A stretch of DNA of 64,000 nucleotides from Micromonospora vinacea (GTDB lineage: Bacteria; Actinomycetota; Actinomycetes; Mycobacteriales; Micromonosporaceae), in contig NZ_JADOTY010000001.1 of assembly GCF_015751785.1 (NCBI RefSeq), positions 2,666,001-2,730,000 on the forward strand. Reading direction: 5' to 3'. Of this stretch, positions 24,455-32,995 are shown in pieces. Below the pieces are notes generated by a model. That model was not told the DNA's origin and searched no databases. It saw only the letters and a program-made list of their open reading frames with translations. Position 1 is the first letter of the stretch. Every line of letters starts with the position of its first letter. The translations under genes were made by a program, and so were the position numbers.

Positions 24455-24883
24455 TCAGACGTCGGCGGAGCGACGGGCCCGGCAGCCCGGGCAGAGACCC
24501 CAGAAGGTCACTTCGGCCTCGTCCACCTCGAACCCGTGGGCCGTGTTCGGCTCCAGGCACGGGGCGCTGCCCACCGCGCAGTCGATGTCGGCGATCTCGC
24601 CGCAGCCCCGACAGACCACGTGGTGGTGGTTGTCGCCCACCCGCGCCTCGTAGCGGGCGGGACTGCCCGCGGGCTCGATCCGGCGCGACAGCCCGGCCCG
24701 GGACAGCGCACCCAGCACGTCGTAGACCGCCTGGGTGGACACCGAGTCGAGGCGTTCGCGAACCCGCCGGGTGATCTCGTCGACCTCCAGGTGGCCGCCA
24801 TCGGCAAGCACGTCGAGCACCGCGAGGCGTGGCCGCGTGACCCGCAGGCCCCTCGACCGCAGCAGCTCCTCGGCACCGGACAT
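24455..24883 (-). CDS. Fur-family transcriptional regulator
   Basis: 142 residues from ATG 24883. Winged-helix N-terminus (GLRVTRPRLAVLDVLADGG; STQAVYDVLGALSRAGL) and metal sites: HHHVVCRGCGEI, DIDC, and CPGC at the C-terminus. The Cys4-type zinc site and HHH motif are as in FurA/Zur proteins. No ribosome-binding site precedes the ATG, so the transcript may be leaderless. No catalase-peroxidase (katG) gene follows it, unlike many mycobacterial furA genes. Confidence 0.9.
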   Translation of the reverse strand: MSGAEELLRSRGLRVTRPRLAVLDVLADGGHLEVDEITRRVRERLDSVSTQAVYDVLGALSRAGLSRRIEPAGSPARYEARVGDNHHHVVCRGCGEIADIDCAVGSAPCLEPNTAHGFEVDEAEVTFWGLCPGCRARRSADV

Positions 24884-25084
24884 GGGCCAATGACAGCACG
24901 CCCGGTCGGCATCGACAACCGTCGCACGCTCCGGGTGGCCACCGACACAGCCAGGCGAGATCGGGAGTACGGCCCGGAGGGTGAACCCCAGCGACGCGGC
25001 GCGCGTGTGTCCGGTCGAGAGCCGGGGGAGGATCGGCGGACCATAGGCTGACCACCCCCGACCATGATCCACCTGGAGGGTTCG

Positions 25085-25567
25085 ATGTTCGAGGAGATCC
25101 TGGGTCTACCGGTGCACGTCCTGGTAATCCACGCGGTCGTCGTGTTCGTGCCGCTGCTGGCGGTGCTGGCCGTCGCGTACGTGGGGCTGCCGCGCTGGCG
25201 GCACCGACTGGACTGGGCCCTGGGCCTCCTCGCCGTGGCCGCGCCGGTGACCGCCTACGTCGCGGTCAAATCAGGTGAGGCACTCACCGACGCGCTGGTG
25301 GCAAGGGGCTTCCAGGGACCGATCCTCGATCAGATCTTCGAGCACTCCCGCTACGGTGACATTCTGTTCCGCATCGTGGTGCCGCTCGGGATCGTGGCCA
25401 TCCTGCTGCTCGTGGCGACGAGTGGGCACCCCCGGGTGCCGCAGCTGCCCGCGCTGGTCACCCCGGTGCTGTCGGTAGCGGCCGTGGGGCTCGCCATCGC
25501 CGCCCTGATCTACGTCTACCTGACCGGCCACTCCGGCGCCGAGACCGTCTGGGGCACCACCCTCTGA
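25085..25567 (+). CDS. DUF2231 membrane protein
   Basis: 160 residues. ATG 25085 has GGAGGG four bases upstream (an ATG at 25064 is less likely). Four membrane helices: HVLVIHAVVVFVPLLAVLAVA, GLLAVAAPVTAYVAV, VPLGIVAILLLVATSG and AVGLAIAALIYVYLTG, with H residues in HVLVIHA and GHSGAETVW that could ligate haem. DUF2231 proteins are small membrane proteins of unknown function. Divergent from the Fur gene. Confidence 0.85.
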   Translation: MFEEILGLPVHVLVIHAVVVFVPLLAVLAVAYVGLPRWRHRLDWALGLLAVAAPVTAYVAVKSGEALTDALVARGFQGPILDQIFEHSRYGDILFRIVVPLGIVAILLLVATSGHPRVPQLPALVTPVLSVAAVGLAIAALIYVYLTGHSGAETVWGTTL

Positions 25568-25620
25568 GCTGCTGTTCCCTTTGTTGCTGCCCTCTGTGCT
25601 GCTGCCCCTCGGGGTGAGGA

Positions 25621-26055
25621 TCAGAAGATCACTCGCGAGCAGAGCAGGCAGAGTAGAACCAGCAGCACCACCCCGGCCGCCGCGCCGAAGCCGTAGGTGA
25701 CCCGCTGCGAGCGCTGCTCGGCCGCGTCCAGGTCGGCCATGTCCTGCGGCGGCAACTGTCGCGGCGGCGCCGGCTGCAGATGTACGGGTGGACGCCAACC
25801 CGCCGGCGGCGGCACGCTCGGCGGCGGGCCGGAGTATCCCTCGGCAGGACCCCCGGCCGGTGGCGCGCCAGTTGGCCCGCTGGAAGGACGCCCAGTCGTG
25901 GGCGGGGTGCTGGGTCCGCTAGTGGGCGGGTTGGTGGGCCCGGACGGTGGTGTGGCCGCGGGCGCGGCGGGAGGTCGGTCCGCCACGGCGTCGTCGCCGG
26001 TGTCGGGCCGTCGCCAGTAGTCGTCCGGGGTGCTGCCACCGCTGGGGGTCGTCAC
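25621..26055 (-). CDS. Proline-rich single-pass membrane protein
   Basis: 144 residues from a GTG at 26055 (weak site; a longer start at 26112 is possible). About 110 residues of Pro/Thr/Ser/Gly-rich tail (PPSGPTNPPTSGPSTPP) lead to a single C-terminal helix AAAGVVLLVLLCLLCSRVIF. Tail-anchored topology is suggested. No family recognised. Divergent from the small acidic gene at 26161. Confidence 0.7.
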   Translation of the reverse strand: MTTPSGGSTPDDYWRRPDTGDDAVADRPPAAPAATPPSGPTNPPTSGPSTPPTTGRPSSGPTGAPPAGGPAEGYSGPPPSVPPPAGWRPPVHLQPAPPRQLPPQDMADLDAAEQRSQRVTYGFGAAAGVVLLVLLCLLCSRVIF

Positions 26056-26160
26056 GCCGTCCGACGCTACCAACGCCACCGGCGGCCCGGTCGCTTCTGG
26101 CCGGCGTGCCACGGTAGACGGCCCGGTCCACCGCCGTCGGCTGCGCTAGTCTTGCCGCTC

Positions 26161-26343
26161 GTGAGCACCGAAGACCCCGGCACGCACGGCGTACGTGGAG
26201 ACGATGACCGCGCCGTCGACCTGAGCGAAGACTTCGTGGTGCTGCCCGAGCAGACCTCCGACGACACCGACCGTGGTTGGGGCGAGCGGTCCGGCGGCAA
26301 CGACGACTGGCTGCTCGCCGAACGCCCCCCGCACTGGGACTGA
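26161..26343 (+). CDS. Small acidic protein (60 aa)
   Basis: 60 residues from GTG 26161. Almost a quarter are Asp or Glu; the end reads GGNDDWLLAERPPHWD. No membrane segment. I recall small acidic proteins of this kind in related actinomycetes but no function. Its coding use fits the window, which supports it being real. The preceding 20 bases include an almost symmetrical CTTGCCGCTC. Confidence 0.65.
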   Translation: MSTEDPGTHGVRGDDDRAVDLSEDFVVLPEQTSDDTDRGWGERSGGNDDWLLAERPPHWD

Positions 26344-26400
26344 CCCCGGCGGCTCGGCCAGCTCCCCACGACCCTGATCCGGCGCGGGACGCCGATCCGG

Positions 26401-26721
26401 CTAGGCCGGCGGGCCGGGGCCTACGCGGCCGGGTTCTGCGGCCGACTCGTCCGGGGCGCTCGTTGACCTGGGGATGTCGGGGACGCCCGTCCTGCTGGAT
26501 TCGGCCGATCGGCTCCCGTCGACCTGCCGGCCCGTGTCGTCCGCGACCGACGGTGCGTCGGAGGGCACGGCGGTCGGTGGGCATTCGGCCGGGGTGTGCA
26601 GGACTGCGGCGGCCAGGCCGAGGAGCGCGGCGACCAGACCGGCCCGAAGCACTGTGCGCCCGCCGGGCAGGTTGAGCCGGCGCAGCGGGCGCAACGCCCG
26701 CGCGGAATTCGGATCGAGCAT
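26401..26721 (-). CDS. Small hypothetical membrane protein
   Basis: 106 residues from ATG 26721, with GGAGGC and AGAGG upstream. One hydrophobic helix (RAGLVAALLGLAAAVLH) follows a basic start; the second half is Ser/Pro/Asp-rich and disordered (DDTGRQVDGSRSAESSR). No family recognised. Confidence 0.55.
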   Translation of the reverse strand: MLDPNSARALRPLRRLNLPGGRTVLRAGLVAALLGLAAAVLHTPAECPPTAVPSDAPSVADDTGRQVDGSRSAESSRTGVPDIPRSTSAPDESAAEPGRVGPGPPA

Positions 26722-26818
26722 CGCCTCTGCCGCCTCCCGTCCCCGAGTGCCGCACTGGCACCCATGGACGGCAGGCTAGGCATTTCCCGCCGCCTCGACC
26801 CACCCTCCGGCCGCCGCC

Positions 26819-26846
26819 TGTGGACAACCGCGCGGCCTGTGGATAA
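26819..26846. promoter_or_regulatory. Two DnaA-box-like 9-mers
   Basis: TGTGGACAA (26819-26827) and TGTGGATAA (26838-26846) are the complements of the DnaA boxes TTGTCCACA and TTATCCACA. They are in the same orientation, 19 bases apart start to start. Two could occur by chance, but an exact tandem pair in a gene gap is suggestive of a DnaA titration or regulatory site. Confidence 0.4.
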
Positions 26847-26881
26847 CGCCCATCCGCCGGTTCAATCTGTTAGGCACCCGC

Positions 26882-26966
26882 CCTGATCGACTCGCGATCA
26901 AGGAATCCGGGCGGTCAGCGCGACGGGGACAGGCCGACTTCCTGAAGCCCGAGTGGATCATCCGGC
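26882..26966. repeat. Degenerate copy of the TTGATCGACTCGGG palindrome family
   Basis: GATCGACTCGCGATCAAGG near 26886 and, on the other strand, GGATGATCCACTCGGGCTTC (bases 26944-26963) correspond to the two arms of the well-preserved element at 34690-34762, with several mismatches. Probably an old, decayed copy. Confidence 0.45.
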
Positions 26967-26993
26967 CGGCTGAGGCGGCGACCGAGTTGATTG

Positions 26994-27019
26994 AGGCCCG
27001 ACCCGTGGGGGCCGGGCCT
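26994..27019 (-). terminator. Hairpin downstream of the FmdB-like gene
   Basis: AGGCCCG (26994-27000) pairs with CGGGCCT (27013-27019). It starts eight bases beyond the stop of the minus-strand gene ending at 27027. Confidence 0.5.
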
Positions 27020-27026
27020 TCGTCGA

Positions 27027-27416
27027 TCAGGACGCGGAGCTTGCCGCCGCCGCCTTGCCGCCGCCCGATCCACCCGAGGAGGACGACCCCGAGGAGGACG
27101 ACCCAGACGAGCCCGAGGACGACCCGGACGAGGACGAGGACCCCGAAGAGGACGACGAGGACGACGAGCTGTCACCGGAGGACGACTCGGACTTTGCCGG
27201 CTTGGTGGCCGTGCCGCCGGCCGTCGTCTCGGAGCCGGACGCCCGGGAGTCGGTGCGGTAGAAGCCCGAACCCTTGAAGACGATGCCGACCGAGTTGAAG
27301 ACCTTGCGCAGCCGCCCCTGACACGCCGGGCACTCGGTCAGCGGCTCGTCAGAGAAGGACTGCACCGCCTCGAGCTGGTGACCGCACGTGGTGCAGGCGT
27401 ACTGGTACGTGGGCAC
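27027..27416 (-). CDS. FmdB-family zinc-ribbon protein with Ser/Gly tail
   Basis: 129 residues from GTG 27416, preceded by GGAGGAGAAC. The N-terminal FmdB zinc ribbon is complete: PTYQYACTTCGHQLE, CPACQG, and GIVFKGSGFYRTDSR. The last ~55 residues are almost only Ser and Gly, a disordered tail. FmdB proteins are putative regulators; function in this lineage is unknown. The tail's codon repeats create an Asp/Glu-rich shadow frame on the other strand. Confidence 0.9.
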   Translation of the reverse strand: MPTYQYACTTCGHQLEAVQSFSDEPLTECPACQGRLRKVFNSVGIVFKGSGFYRTDSRASGSETTAGGTATKPAKSESSSGDSSSSSSSSSGSSSSSGSSSGSSGSSSSGSSSSGGSGGGKAAAASSAS

Positions 27417-27478
27417 GTTCTCCTCCGGATCTGGGCTCAGCCAGTTGGCACTCGACGTATTCGAGTGCCAATGGTGCG

Positions 27479-28156
27479 TCATTCGCCCCGGGTTCGTCCA
27501 GCGGACGTGTGGGGCGCGACACCGTGCGCCGCACCCGGGCCGCCGTCAAGCGTACGCACCCCGTCGGCGGGAGTGACGACCGCGCGCACCCGGCGGTCGT
27601 GAGGCTCCGCCGGCAGCGCCTCGACCAGCTCACCGTCGTGCAGGGGCACCACCGTCAGGGCTGCCTCGGGTACCCGGGCGAGGGCACGGTCGTACGAGCC
27701 GCCGCCGCGCCCGAGCCGCCGACCGTTGTGGTCGACAGCGAGAGCCGGCACGACCACCAGCTCCGCGTGCGCCACGGCGGTCACGCCGAGGCGGGGACCG
27801 GACGGTTCTCGGATACCCCGACCCGCCGCGATCAAGGCATCCGGCCTGGTATACGCCGCCCAGTCCAGATCCAGGTCGGGGAGGAGCACCGGCAGCAGCA
27901 GTTCGGCGTCCACCGGCAGCGCCGCCCGCAGGACCTCGGGCAGGTCGGCGCCGCCCGGTTCGGAGCCGACCGGCACGTACGCCGTCATCCGGTTCGGGCG
28001 CAGCCGGCGTACCAGCGCGACCAGCTCGGCCTGCACGCGCCCGGCGGCGACCGCCCTCGTCGTGGCGGGCAGCGACCGGCGGCGAGCGAGCAGGTCGACG
28101 CGGGTGTCCCGCTTCGCCATCCGGGTCACTTCCGCTTCATCAGAAAATTCCGGCAC
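27479..28156 (-). CDS. 5-formyltetrahydrofolate cyclo-ligase
   Basis: 225 residues. GTG 28156 has GGAG seven bases upstream; longer (28186) and shorter (ATG 28120, MAKRDTRVDLL) starts are possible. Motifs: RRSLPATTRAV, the ATP-binding LGRGGGSYDRAL near residue 165, and HDRRVRAVVTP. The enzyme converts 5-formyl-THF to 5,10-methenyl-THF with ATP. It is the first gene of a conserved actinobacterial run followed by galU, glp, rimJ and sepX, though read the other way here. Confidence 0.92.
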   Translation of the reverse strand: MPEFSDEAEVTRMAKRDTRVDLLARRRSLPATTRAVAAGRVQAELVALVRRLRPNRMTAYVPVGSEPGGADLPEVLRAALPVDAELLLPVLLPDLDLDWAAYTRPDALIAAGRGIREPSGPRLGVTAVAHAELVVVPALAVDHNGRRLGRGGGSYDRALARVPEAALTVVPLHDGELVEALPAEPHDRRVRAVVTPADGVRTLDGGPGAAHGVAPHTSAGRTRGE

Positions 28157-28241
28157 GCAACACTCCTGACGCAACGCCTCTCCCACGGTTGCTCTGTGTC
28201 AGCATCGCAAGCAACGGAGGCGGAACTTCCGGGGGGACCGA

Positions 28242-30602
28242 GTGACGCTACGCGGGCGGTTGACGGCAGCCTTCCTCGTGGTGGTGCTCGGGCCGGTCCT
28301 GCTCGGCGCGCTCTTCGTCGCCTCCACCGTCGCGGCGGTCGACCGCAGCCGCTCCACCGAGCGTCTGGCGGTGGCGGCGTCCACGGTGCGTACCTCGGTC
28401 GACGCGCTCTGCCAGCAGCTACGCGCCACCGCCGACGCGGTGGCGCTCACCGCCGATCCGGCCGTCGCCGCCGCGCAACTGGTCGGCCGGGGCCTGGCCG
28501 CCGCGGTGCTGATCACCGACGTGGCCGGTCAGGTCACCTACGTCTCGCCCGGTGCGCCGTCGACCCCGTGGCAGCACTGCGCCGGCTCCACCGAGGGCCC
28601 GAACGCGAACGGGGGCTCGAACGGAGCCCCGACCAGCCCGGTCCGTGCGCTGGCCGCCCAGGTCGACCTGCACGATCGCGCCGGCACCCGATTGGGCACT
28701 GTGACCGCCGCGCAACTCGTCGACCCGGCCTTCGTGGCCCGACTGGCGGCGGTGACCGGGGTGGCGGTCACCCTGCTCGACAGCGGGGCGAGCGCCGCGC
28801 GGGTCACCCACACGACCGAGTCCCGGGACGTACGCGACGCGGTGCTGGCCGCCGCCGTTGACGTCCGGGGCGAGCAGGTCACCGAGACCAACGAGGGACG
28901 GTACGTGCGCCGGCTCAGGCCCTCCGACGCGCAGCCGCTGCCACTGGTGCTCTCCGTGCCCAGTGAACGGCCACCCGGGCTGCACGCCACGCTCGTCGGG
29001 GTGGTCGTGCTGGCCGGGCTGCTCGCCGTGCTGACCGCATGGCGGCTGGCGCGGGTGACCACCCGGCCGCTGGCGGAGTTGGCCGGCGCGGTCGACCGGG
29101 TGGCCCAGGGCGACCTGACGGCCCGGGTGCCGGTACGCAGTCGCGACGAGCTGGGGCGGTTGGCCGCCGCGTTCAACCGGATGACCCGGGAGACCGGCTC
29201 CTACGTCGCGGCGCTGACCAGCAACCGGGATCAGCTGCGCGGGCACCTCGCGGTGCTCGGCGACACCCTGGCCAGCACGCACGACCTGCAACGCATCCTG
29301 CGAGTGATCCTGCGCAGTGCCATCGGGGCGACCGGCGCACGTGCCGGCGCCGTGCTGCTGGTGGAGACCGGCGGGGTGCTCGTCGCGCAGTGCACCGAGG
29401 GGTTGGACGGGCGCTGGCCCGCCGAGGAGGCGGACGGGCCGCCGACGCTCCGGGTGCCGGTCGGCGTCGGCGTGGTCGGTGAGGTCGCCGCCACCGGGGA
29501 ACCGCAGCGGGGCCGGTCGGAGCCGACCGAGGCGCCGACGGGTGAGCCGCGCTGCCGCACGTACGTCGCGGTTCCGTTCGCCGCCCCGGCCGGCGGTGCC
29601 ACGACCACCCTCGGCGGACCCTCGGGGTCGACCGACGACGCCGGCGCGGCGGCCGCGCTCGGTGTGCTGGCCCTCTACGACCGGCTGGGCGCCGACGAGT
29701 TCGACGACGACGACCTGGCCACCCTGCGCACCTTCGCCGGCCACGCGGCAGTGGCAGTGGACAACGTCCGGGTGCACGAGGAGGCGCAGCGGCTCTCCCT
29801 CACCGACCCCCTCACCGGACTGTGGAACTACCGCTACCTGCGTGAGTCGATCCGTCGGGAGGTGGAACGGGCCAGCCGCTTCGGGCGGATGCTCAGCGTC
29901 CTCGCCCTGGACCTGGACCGGTTCAAGGACGTCAACGACACCTACGGGCACGCTGCGGGGGACACCGTGCTGGCCGAGTTCGCCCGCCGGGTGCGCGGGG
30001 AGATCCGTGAGGTCGACCTGGCCTTCCGCCAGGGTGGTGAGGAGTTCGTGCTGCTGCTGCCGGAGACCGACGCGCGGGGTGCGGCGATCGTGGCGGAACG
30101 GCTCGGCGCGGCGGTCCGCGACACACCCATCGCCGTCGAGGCGTACGCCGGGCCGGTCCTGGTGACCGTGTCGGTGGGCATCGCCGTCTTCCCGGACCAC
30201 GGCAGCACCGGGCGGGAGGTGCTGGAGGCCGCCGACGACGCGCTCTACGCGGCCAAGGCGGCGGGCCGCGACACGTACCGGGTCGCCGAGGTGCGCTCGG
30301 ATCTGCCGACCCGGGAAATTCCGGTGCTCGCGTGTGCCGTGAGCCCACCCGACGGGCTGCCGCGCGCCGGCCAGCCCGTGCAGGCCATCCGGGAGCCGGG
30401 CGGGCCCGCCCGGTCCGACCCGGCGGTGGGCGTACCGGAATCATCGCTGGCGGGCCCGGCGCGCGCCCGACCGGATTCGGACGACGACACGCCGGACAGC
30501 GCGACGGGCGGGGCGCGCGCCGGCCCGGACGCGACGCGGCCGGGGCCGGGTGGCGGCGCGTCTTCTGGGCCACACCCGCCGCGGCAGAGCCGTGGCCGAT
30601 AG
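28242..30602 (+). CDS. Membrane GGDEF protein (HAMP, GAF, diguanylate cyclase)
   Basis: 786 residues from GTG 28242. N-terminal helix (AAFLVVVLGPVLLGALFVAS), an extracytoplasmic sensing part to ~245, a second helix (GVVVLAGLLAVLTAW), HAMP (ITRPLAELAG-like, 265-320), a GAF domain (~345-500) and a GGDEF domain. The active-site motif is RQGGEEF, an active diguanylate cyclase type; REVD five residues upstream is an intact inhibitory I-site. The last ~110 residues are Pro/Asp-rich and disordered. It should synthesise c-di-GMP, a developmental second messenger in actinomycetes. Confidence 0.93.
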   Translation: MTLRGRLTAAFLVVVLGPVLLGALFVASTVAAVDRSRSTERLAVAASTVRTSVDALCQQLRATADAVALTADPAVAAAQLVGRGLAAAVLITDVAGQVTYVSPGAPSTPWQHCAGSTEGPNANGGSNGAPTSPVRALAAQVDLHDRAGTRLGTVTAAQLVDPAFVARLAAVTGVAVTLLDSGASAARVTHTTESRDVRDAVLAAAVDVRGEQVTETNEGRYVRRLRPSDAQPLPLVLSVPSERPPGLHATLVGVVVLAGLLAVLTAWRLARVTTRPLAELAGAVDRVAQGDLTARVPVRSRDELGRLAAAFNRMTRETGSYVAALTSNRDQLRGHLAVLGDTLASTHDLQRILRVILRSAIGATGARAGAVLLVETGGVLVAQCTEGLDGRWPAEEADGPPTLRVPVGVGVVGEVAATGEPQRGRSEPTEAPTGEPRCRTYVAVPFAAPAGGATTTLGGPSGSTDDAGAAAALGVLALYDRLGADEFDDDDLATLRTFAGHAAVAVDNVRVHEEAQRLSLTDPLTGLWNYRYLRESIRREVERASRFGRMLSVLALDLDRFKDVNDTYGHAAGDTVLAEFARRVRGEIREVDLAFRQGGEEFVLLLPETDARGAAIVAERLGAAVRDTPIAVEAYAGPVLVTVSVGIAVFPDHGSTGREVLEAADDALYAAKAAGRDTYRVAEVRSDLPTREIPVLACAVSPPDGLPRAGQPVQAIREPGGPARSDPAVGVPESSLAGPARARPDSDDDTPDSATGGARAGPDATRPGPGGGASSGPHPPRQSRGR

Positions 30603-30611
30603 TCTCGCGGC

Positions 30612-31574
30612 ATGTCGGAGCACTCAGCGAACCCCTCATCGACGGTCGCCGCAACTGGCCGTCCCCTGGCGGTCAAGGCCGTCATCCCGGCCGCCGGACT
30701 GGCCACCCGGTTCCTGCCGGCTACCAAGGCGGTGCCCAAGGAACTGCTGCCGGTGGTGGATCGGCCGGTGTTGCAGTACATCGTCGAGGAGGCCACGCAG
30801 GCCGGCATCGGTGACGTGTTGCTGATCACCGGTCGGGGTAAGACGTCGATGGTGGACCACTTCGACCGTCGCCCGGACCTGGAGACCAGGTTGGAGGAGA
30901 AGGGCGACTCCGAGCGGTTGGCCGCCGTGCGTCGGCCCAGCGAACTGGCCGAGATCTACACGGTGCGGCAGCCCGAGCAGCTCGGCCTCGGCCACGCCAT
31001 CGGGTACGCCGAGTCGCACGTCGGTGACCAGCCCTTCGCGGTGCTGCTCGGCGACGAGTTCGTCAAGCCGTCGGAGCCGCTGCTGCCGGCGATGCTGGAG
31101 TTGCAGGCCCGCACCGGCGGTGTGGTGCTCGCGTTCTTCGAGGTCGACCCGGCCGAGACCAAGCGGTACGGCATCGCCTCCGTCGAGCCGGCCGAGTCGG
31201 AGCTGACCGACATCGGCGAGGTCGTCAAGGTGACCGGGATGGTGGAGAAGCCGCAGCCCGAGGATGCCCCGAGCAACCTCGCGGTGCTCGGCCGCTACGT
31301 GTTGCCGGGCAAGATCTTCGACGCGATCCGGCGGACCAAGCCGGGCAGCGGCGGCGAGATCCAGCTGACCGACGCGATGGAGCTGCTGCGTACCGAGGGC
31401 ACCCCGGTGCACGCGATCGTCTACCGGGGCACCCGCTACGACACCGGCATGCCGCTGGGGTACCTCCAGACGGTGGTGCAGATCGCCGCCGAGCGCGACG
31501 ACCTGGGCGCCGAGTTCCGGTCCTGGCTGGCCGACTTCGTCAAGGCCGACGCGGCAGGCGGATCTGGTACATGA
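30612..31574 (+). CDS. galU: UTP-glucose-1-phosphate uridylyltransferase
   Basis: 320 residues. Nucleotidyltransferase signature AVIPAAGLATRFLPATKAVPKELLPV near residue 23, then EQLGLGHAIGYAE, GDEFV and EKP. It makes UDP-glucose for envelope sugars and trehalose synthesis. ATG at 30612, nine bases after the GGDEF gene, and it overlaps glp by ATGA. Confidence 0.96.
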   Translation: MSEHSANPSSTVAATGRPLAVKAVIPAAGLATRFLPATKAVPKELLPVVDRPVLQYIVEEATQAGIGDVLLITGRGKTSMVDHFDRRPDLETRLEEKGDSERLAAVRRPSELAEIYTVRQPEQLGLGHAIGYAESHVGDQPFAVLLGDEFVKPSEPLLPAMLELQARTGGVVLAFFEVDPAETKRYGIASVEPAESELTDIGEVVKVTGMVEKPQPEDAPSNLAVLGRYVLPGKIFDAIRRTKPGSGGEIQLTDAMELLRTEGTPVHAIVYRGTRYDTGMPLGYLQTVVQIAAERDDLGAEFRSWLADFVKADAAGGSGT

Positions 31575-32884
31575 CCGCGACGGCCGACGCCGAGGCGGCC
31601 GCGAACGAGTTGACGCCGCTCGCCGACTACCTGGGCAACGTGCTGCGCAGGTTGCGCGCGCTGCCGCCACTCGACCTCGACCTCACCCAGGCGCACGGCA
31701 ACGTCCTCGCCGAGGACGTCGTCGCGCCGCACGCCTTCCCGGCCTTCGACCAGGCGGCCGTGGACGGCTACGCCGCGCGCTGGGAGGACATTTCCGGAGG
31801 GGGCCGGGGGCCGAGCTACGTCCCGGCCCCCTCCGGCACGCCCGGCGGCCGCACCATCCGACTCAACGTGGTCGGCGACCTCGGGGCCGCGAGCTGGCGG
31901 CCGGTCCGGCTCACCCCGGGCTCGTGCTTCTCGGTGGCCGCCGGGGCGCCGCTACCGGTCGCCGCGGACGTCGTGGTCCCGGTGGAGTGGACCGACCAGG
32001 GCATGGCCGCGGTGGAGATCTTCCGCACCCCCAAGCGGGGGTACGGGGTACGCCGGGCCGGTGAGGAACTGCCCGCCGGCACCCTGCTGGCTCGGGCCGG
32101 CACCTACGTGTCCCCGGCCCTGGTCGCCGTCTTCGCGGCGACCGGCATCGGTCACGTGGTGGTCCGGCCCAGCCCACGGGTGGTCATCGTGGCCACCGGA
32201 GACGAACTCGTCGACGTGGGCCGGGGCAGCCAGCCCGGCCAGGTGGTCGACGCGAACTCGCACGCGCTGACCGCCGCGGCGGCCGAGGTGGGCGCACTGG
32301 CGTACCGGGTGGGAATCTGCGACGACGACCCGGAGGGGCTGCGCGGGCTCCTGGAGGACCAGACGCTGCGCGCCGACCTGATCATCACCACCGGGGGCAC
32401 CGGCACCGGCCCCGGGGACATGGTGCGACGGATCCTGTCCCGCCGCGAGGGCGGTCGCGCCGGGCCGGTCACCTTTACCGACGTGGCGCTCTATCCCGGC
32501 ACCGCGCTCGGGTTCGGCACTGTCGGCGCCGAGGAGGTGCCGGTGGTCTGCCTACCCGGCGACCCGGGCGCCGCGCTGATCGGCTTCGAGGTGCTGGCCC
32601 GCCCCGCCATCCAACTGCTCGCCGGAGCCGAGCCGGTGTTCCGACCCAGTGTGCGGGCGCACCTGCTGGAGACCGTGTCGTCGCCCGCGGGGCTGCGCGA
32701 GTTCCGTCCGGCGCACGTCGCCGAGCGACGCGGCGGCGGGTACACGGTCCAGCCGCTCAGCGGCGGGCCGTTCACCCTCTCCGGGCTGGCCGAGGCCAAC
32801 GGGCTGCTGGTGCTCGGCGAGCGGGTCACCACGGCCGCCGCCGGCTCCACGGTGGACGTCCTGCTGCTGGACCGCCGGCGGTGA
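31571..32884 (+). CDS. glp: Glp, MoeA-like divisome-associated protein
   Basis: 437 residues of MoeA/gephyrin fold: AFDQAAVDGYAARWEDI, RVVIVATGDELVDVG, DANSHALTAAAAEVGA, TTGGTGTGPGD and CLPGDPGAAL. In actinobacteria the copy in this locus (galU-glp-rimJ-sepX) is reported as Glp, which binds FtsZ and the membrane protein GlpR/SepX, rather than a molybdopterin enzyme; a molybdenum role cannot be excluded from sequence. ATG overlaps the galU stop (ATGA). Confidence 0.93.
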   Translation: MTATADAEAAANELTPLADYLGNVLRRLRALPPLDLDLTQAHGNVLAEDVVAPHAFPAFDQAAVDGYAARWEDISGGGRGPSYVPAPSGTPGGRTIRLNVVGDLGAASWRPVRLTPGSCFSVAAGAPLPVAADVVVPVEWTDQGMAAVEIFRTPKRGYGVRRAGEELPAGTLLARAGTYVSPALVAVFAATGIGHVVVRPSPRVVIVATGDELVDVGRGSQPGQVVDANSHALTAAAAEVGALAYRVGICDDDPEGLRGLLEDQTLRADLIITTGGTGTGPGDMVRRILSRREGGRAGPVTFTDVALYPGTALGFGTVGAEEVPVVCLPGDPGAALIGFEVLARPAIQLLAGAEPVFRPSVRAHLLETVSSPAGLREFRPAHVAERRGGGYTVQPLSGGPFTLSGLAEANGLLVLGERVTTAAAGSTVDVLLLDRRR

Positions 32885-32995
32885 CAGGTCCCGGCCGGCC
32901 CGCTCGCGGCCCGTGTCGGATGGTCGTCGGAGGTGTGCGGTGAACACGGCGGGGCCACTCGTGCGCGACACGGTCCCGCGCGGGAGACTGTGCGG

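Larger units (their letters stand above)
26722..27026. other. Gap with twin DnaA boxes and a decayed palindrome
   Basis: I see no gene here. It holds two DnaA-box-like 9-mers (26819-26846), a degenerate copy of the TTGATCGACTCGGG-type palindrome (about 26882-26966) and a hairpin at 26994-27019. Confidence 0.7.

Noticed and set aside
27055..27261. Asp/Glu-rich 68-residue frame
   Set aside because: It is the mirror image of the Ser/Gly repeat of the FmdB gene.
31571..32884. Plain molybdopterin molybdenumtransferase MoeA
   Set aside because: No other molybdenum cofactor gene is nearby and the locus is that of the divisome protein Glp; noted as an alternative.
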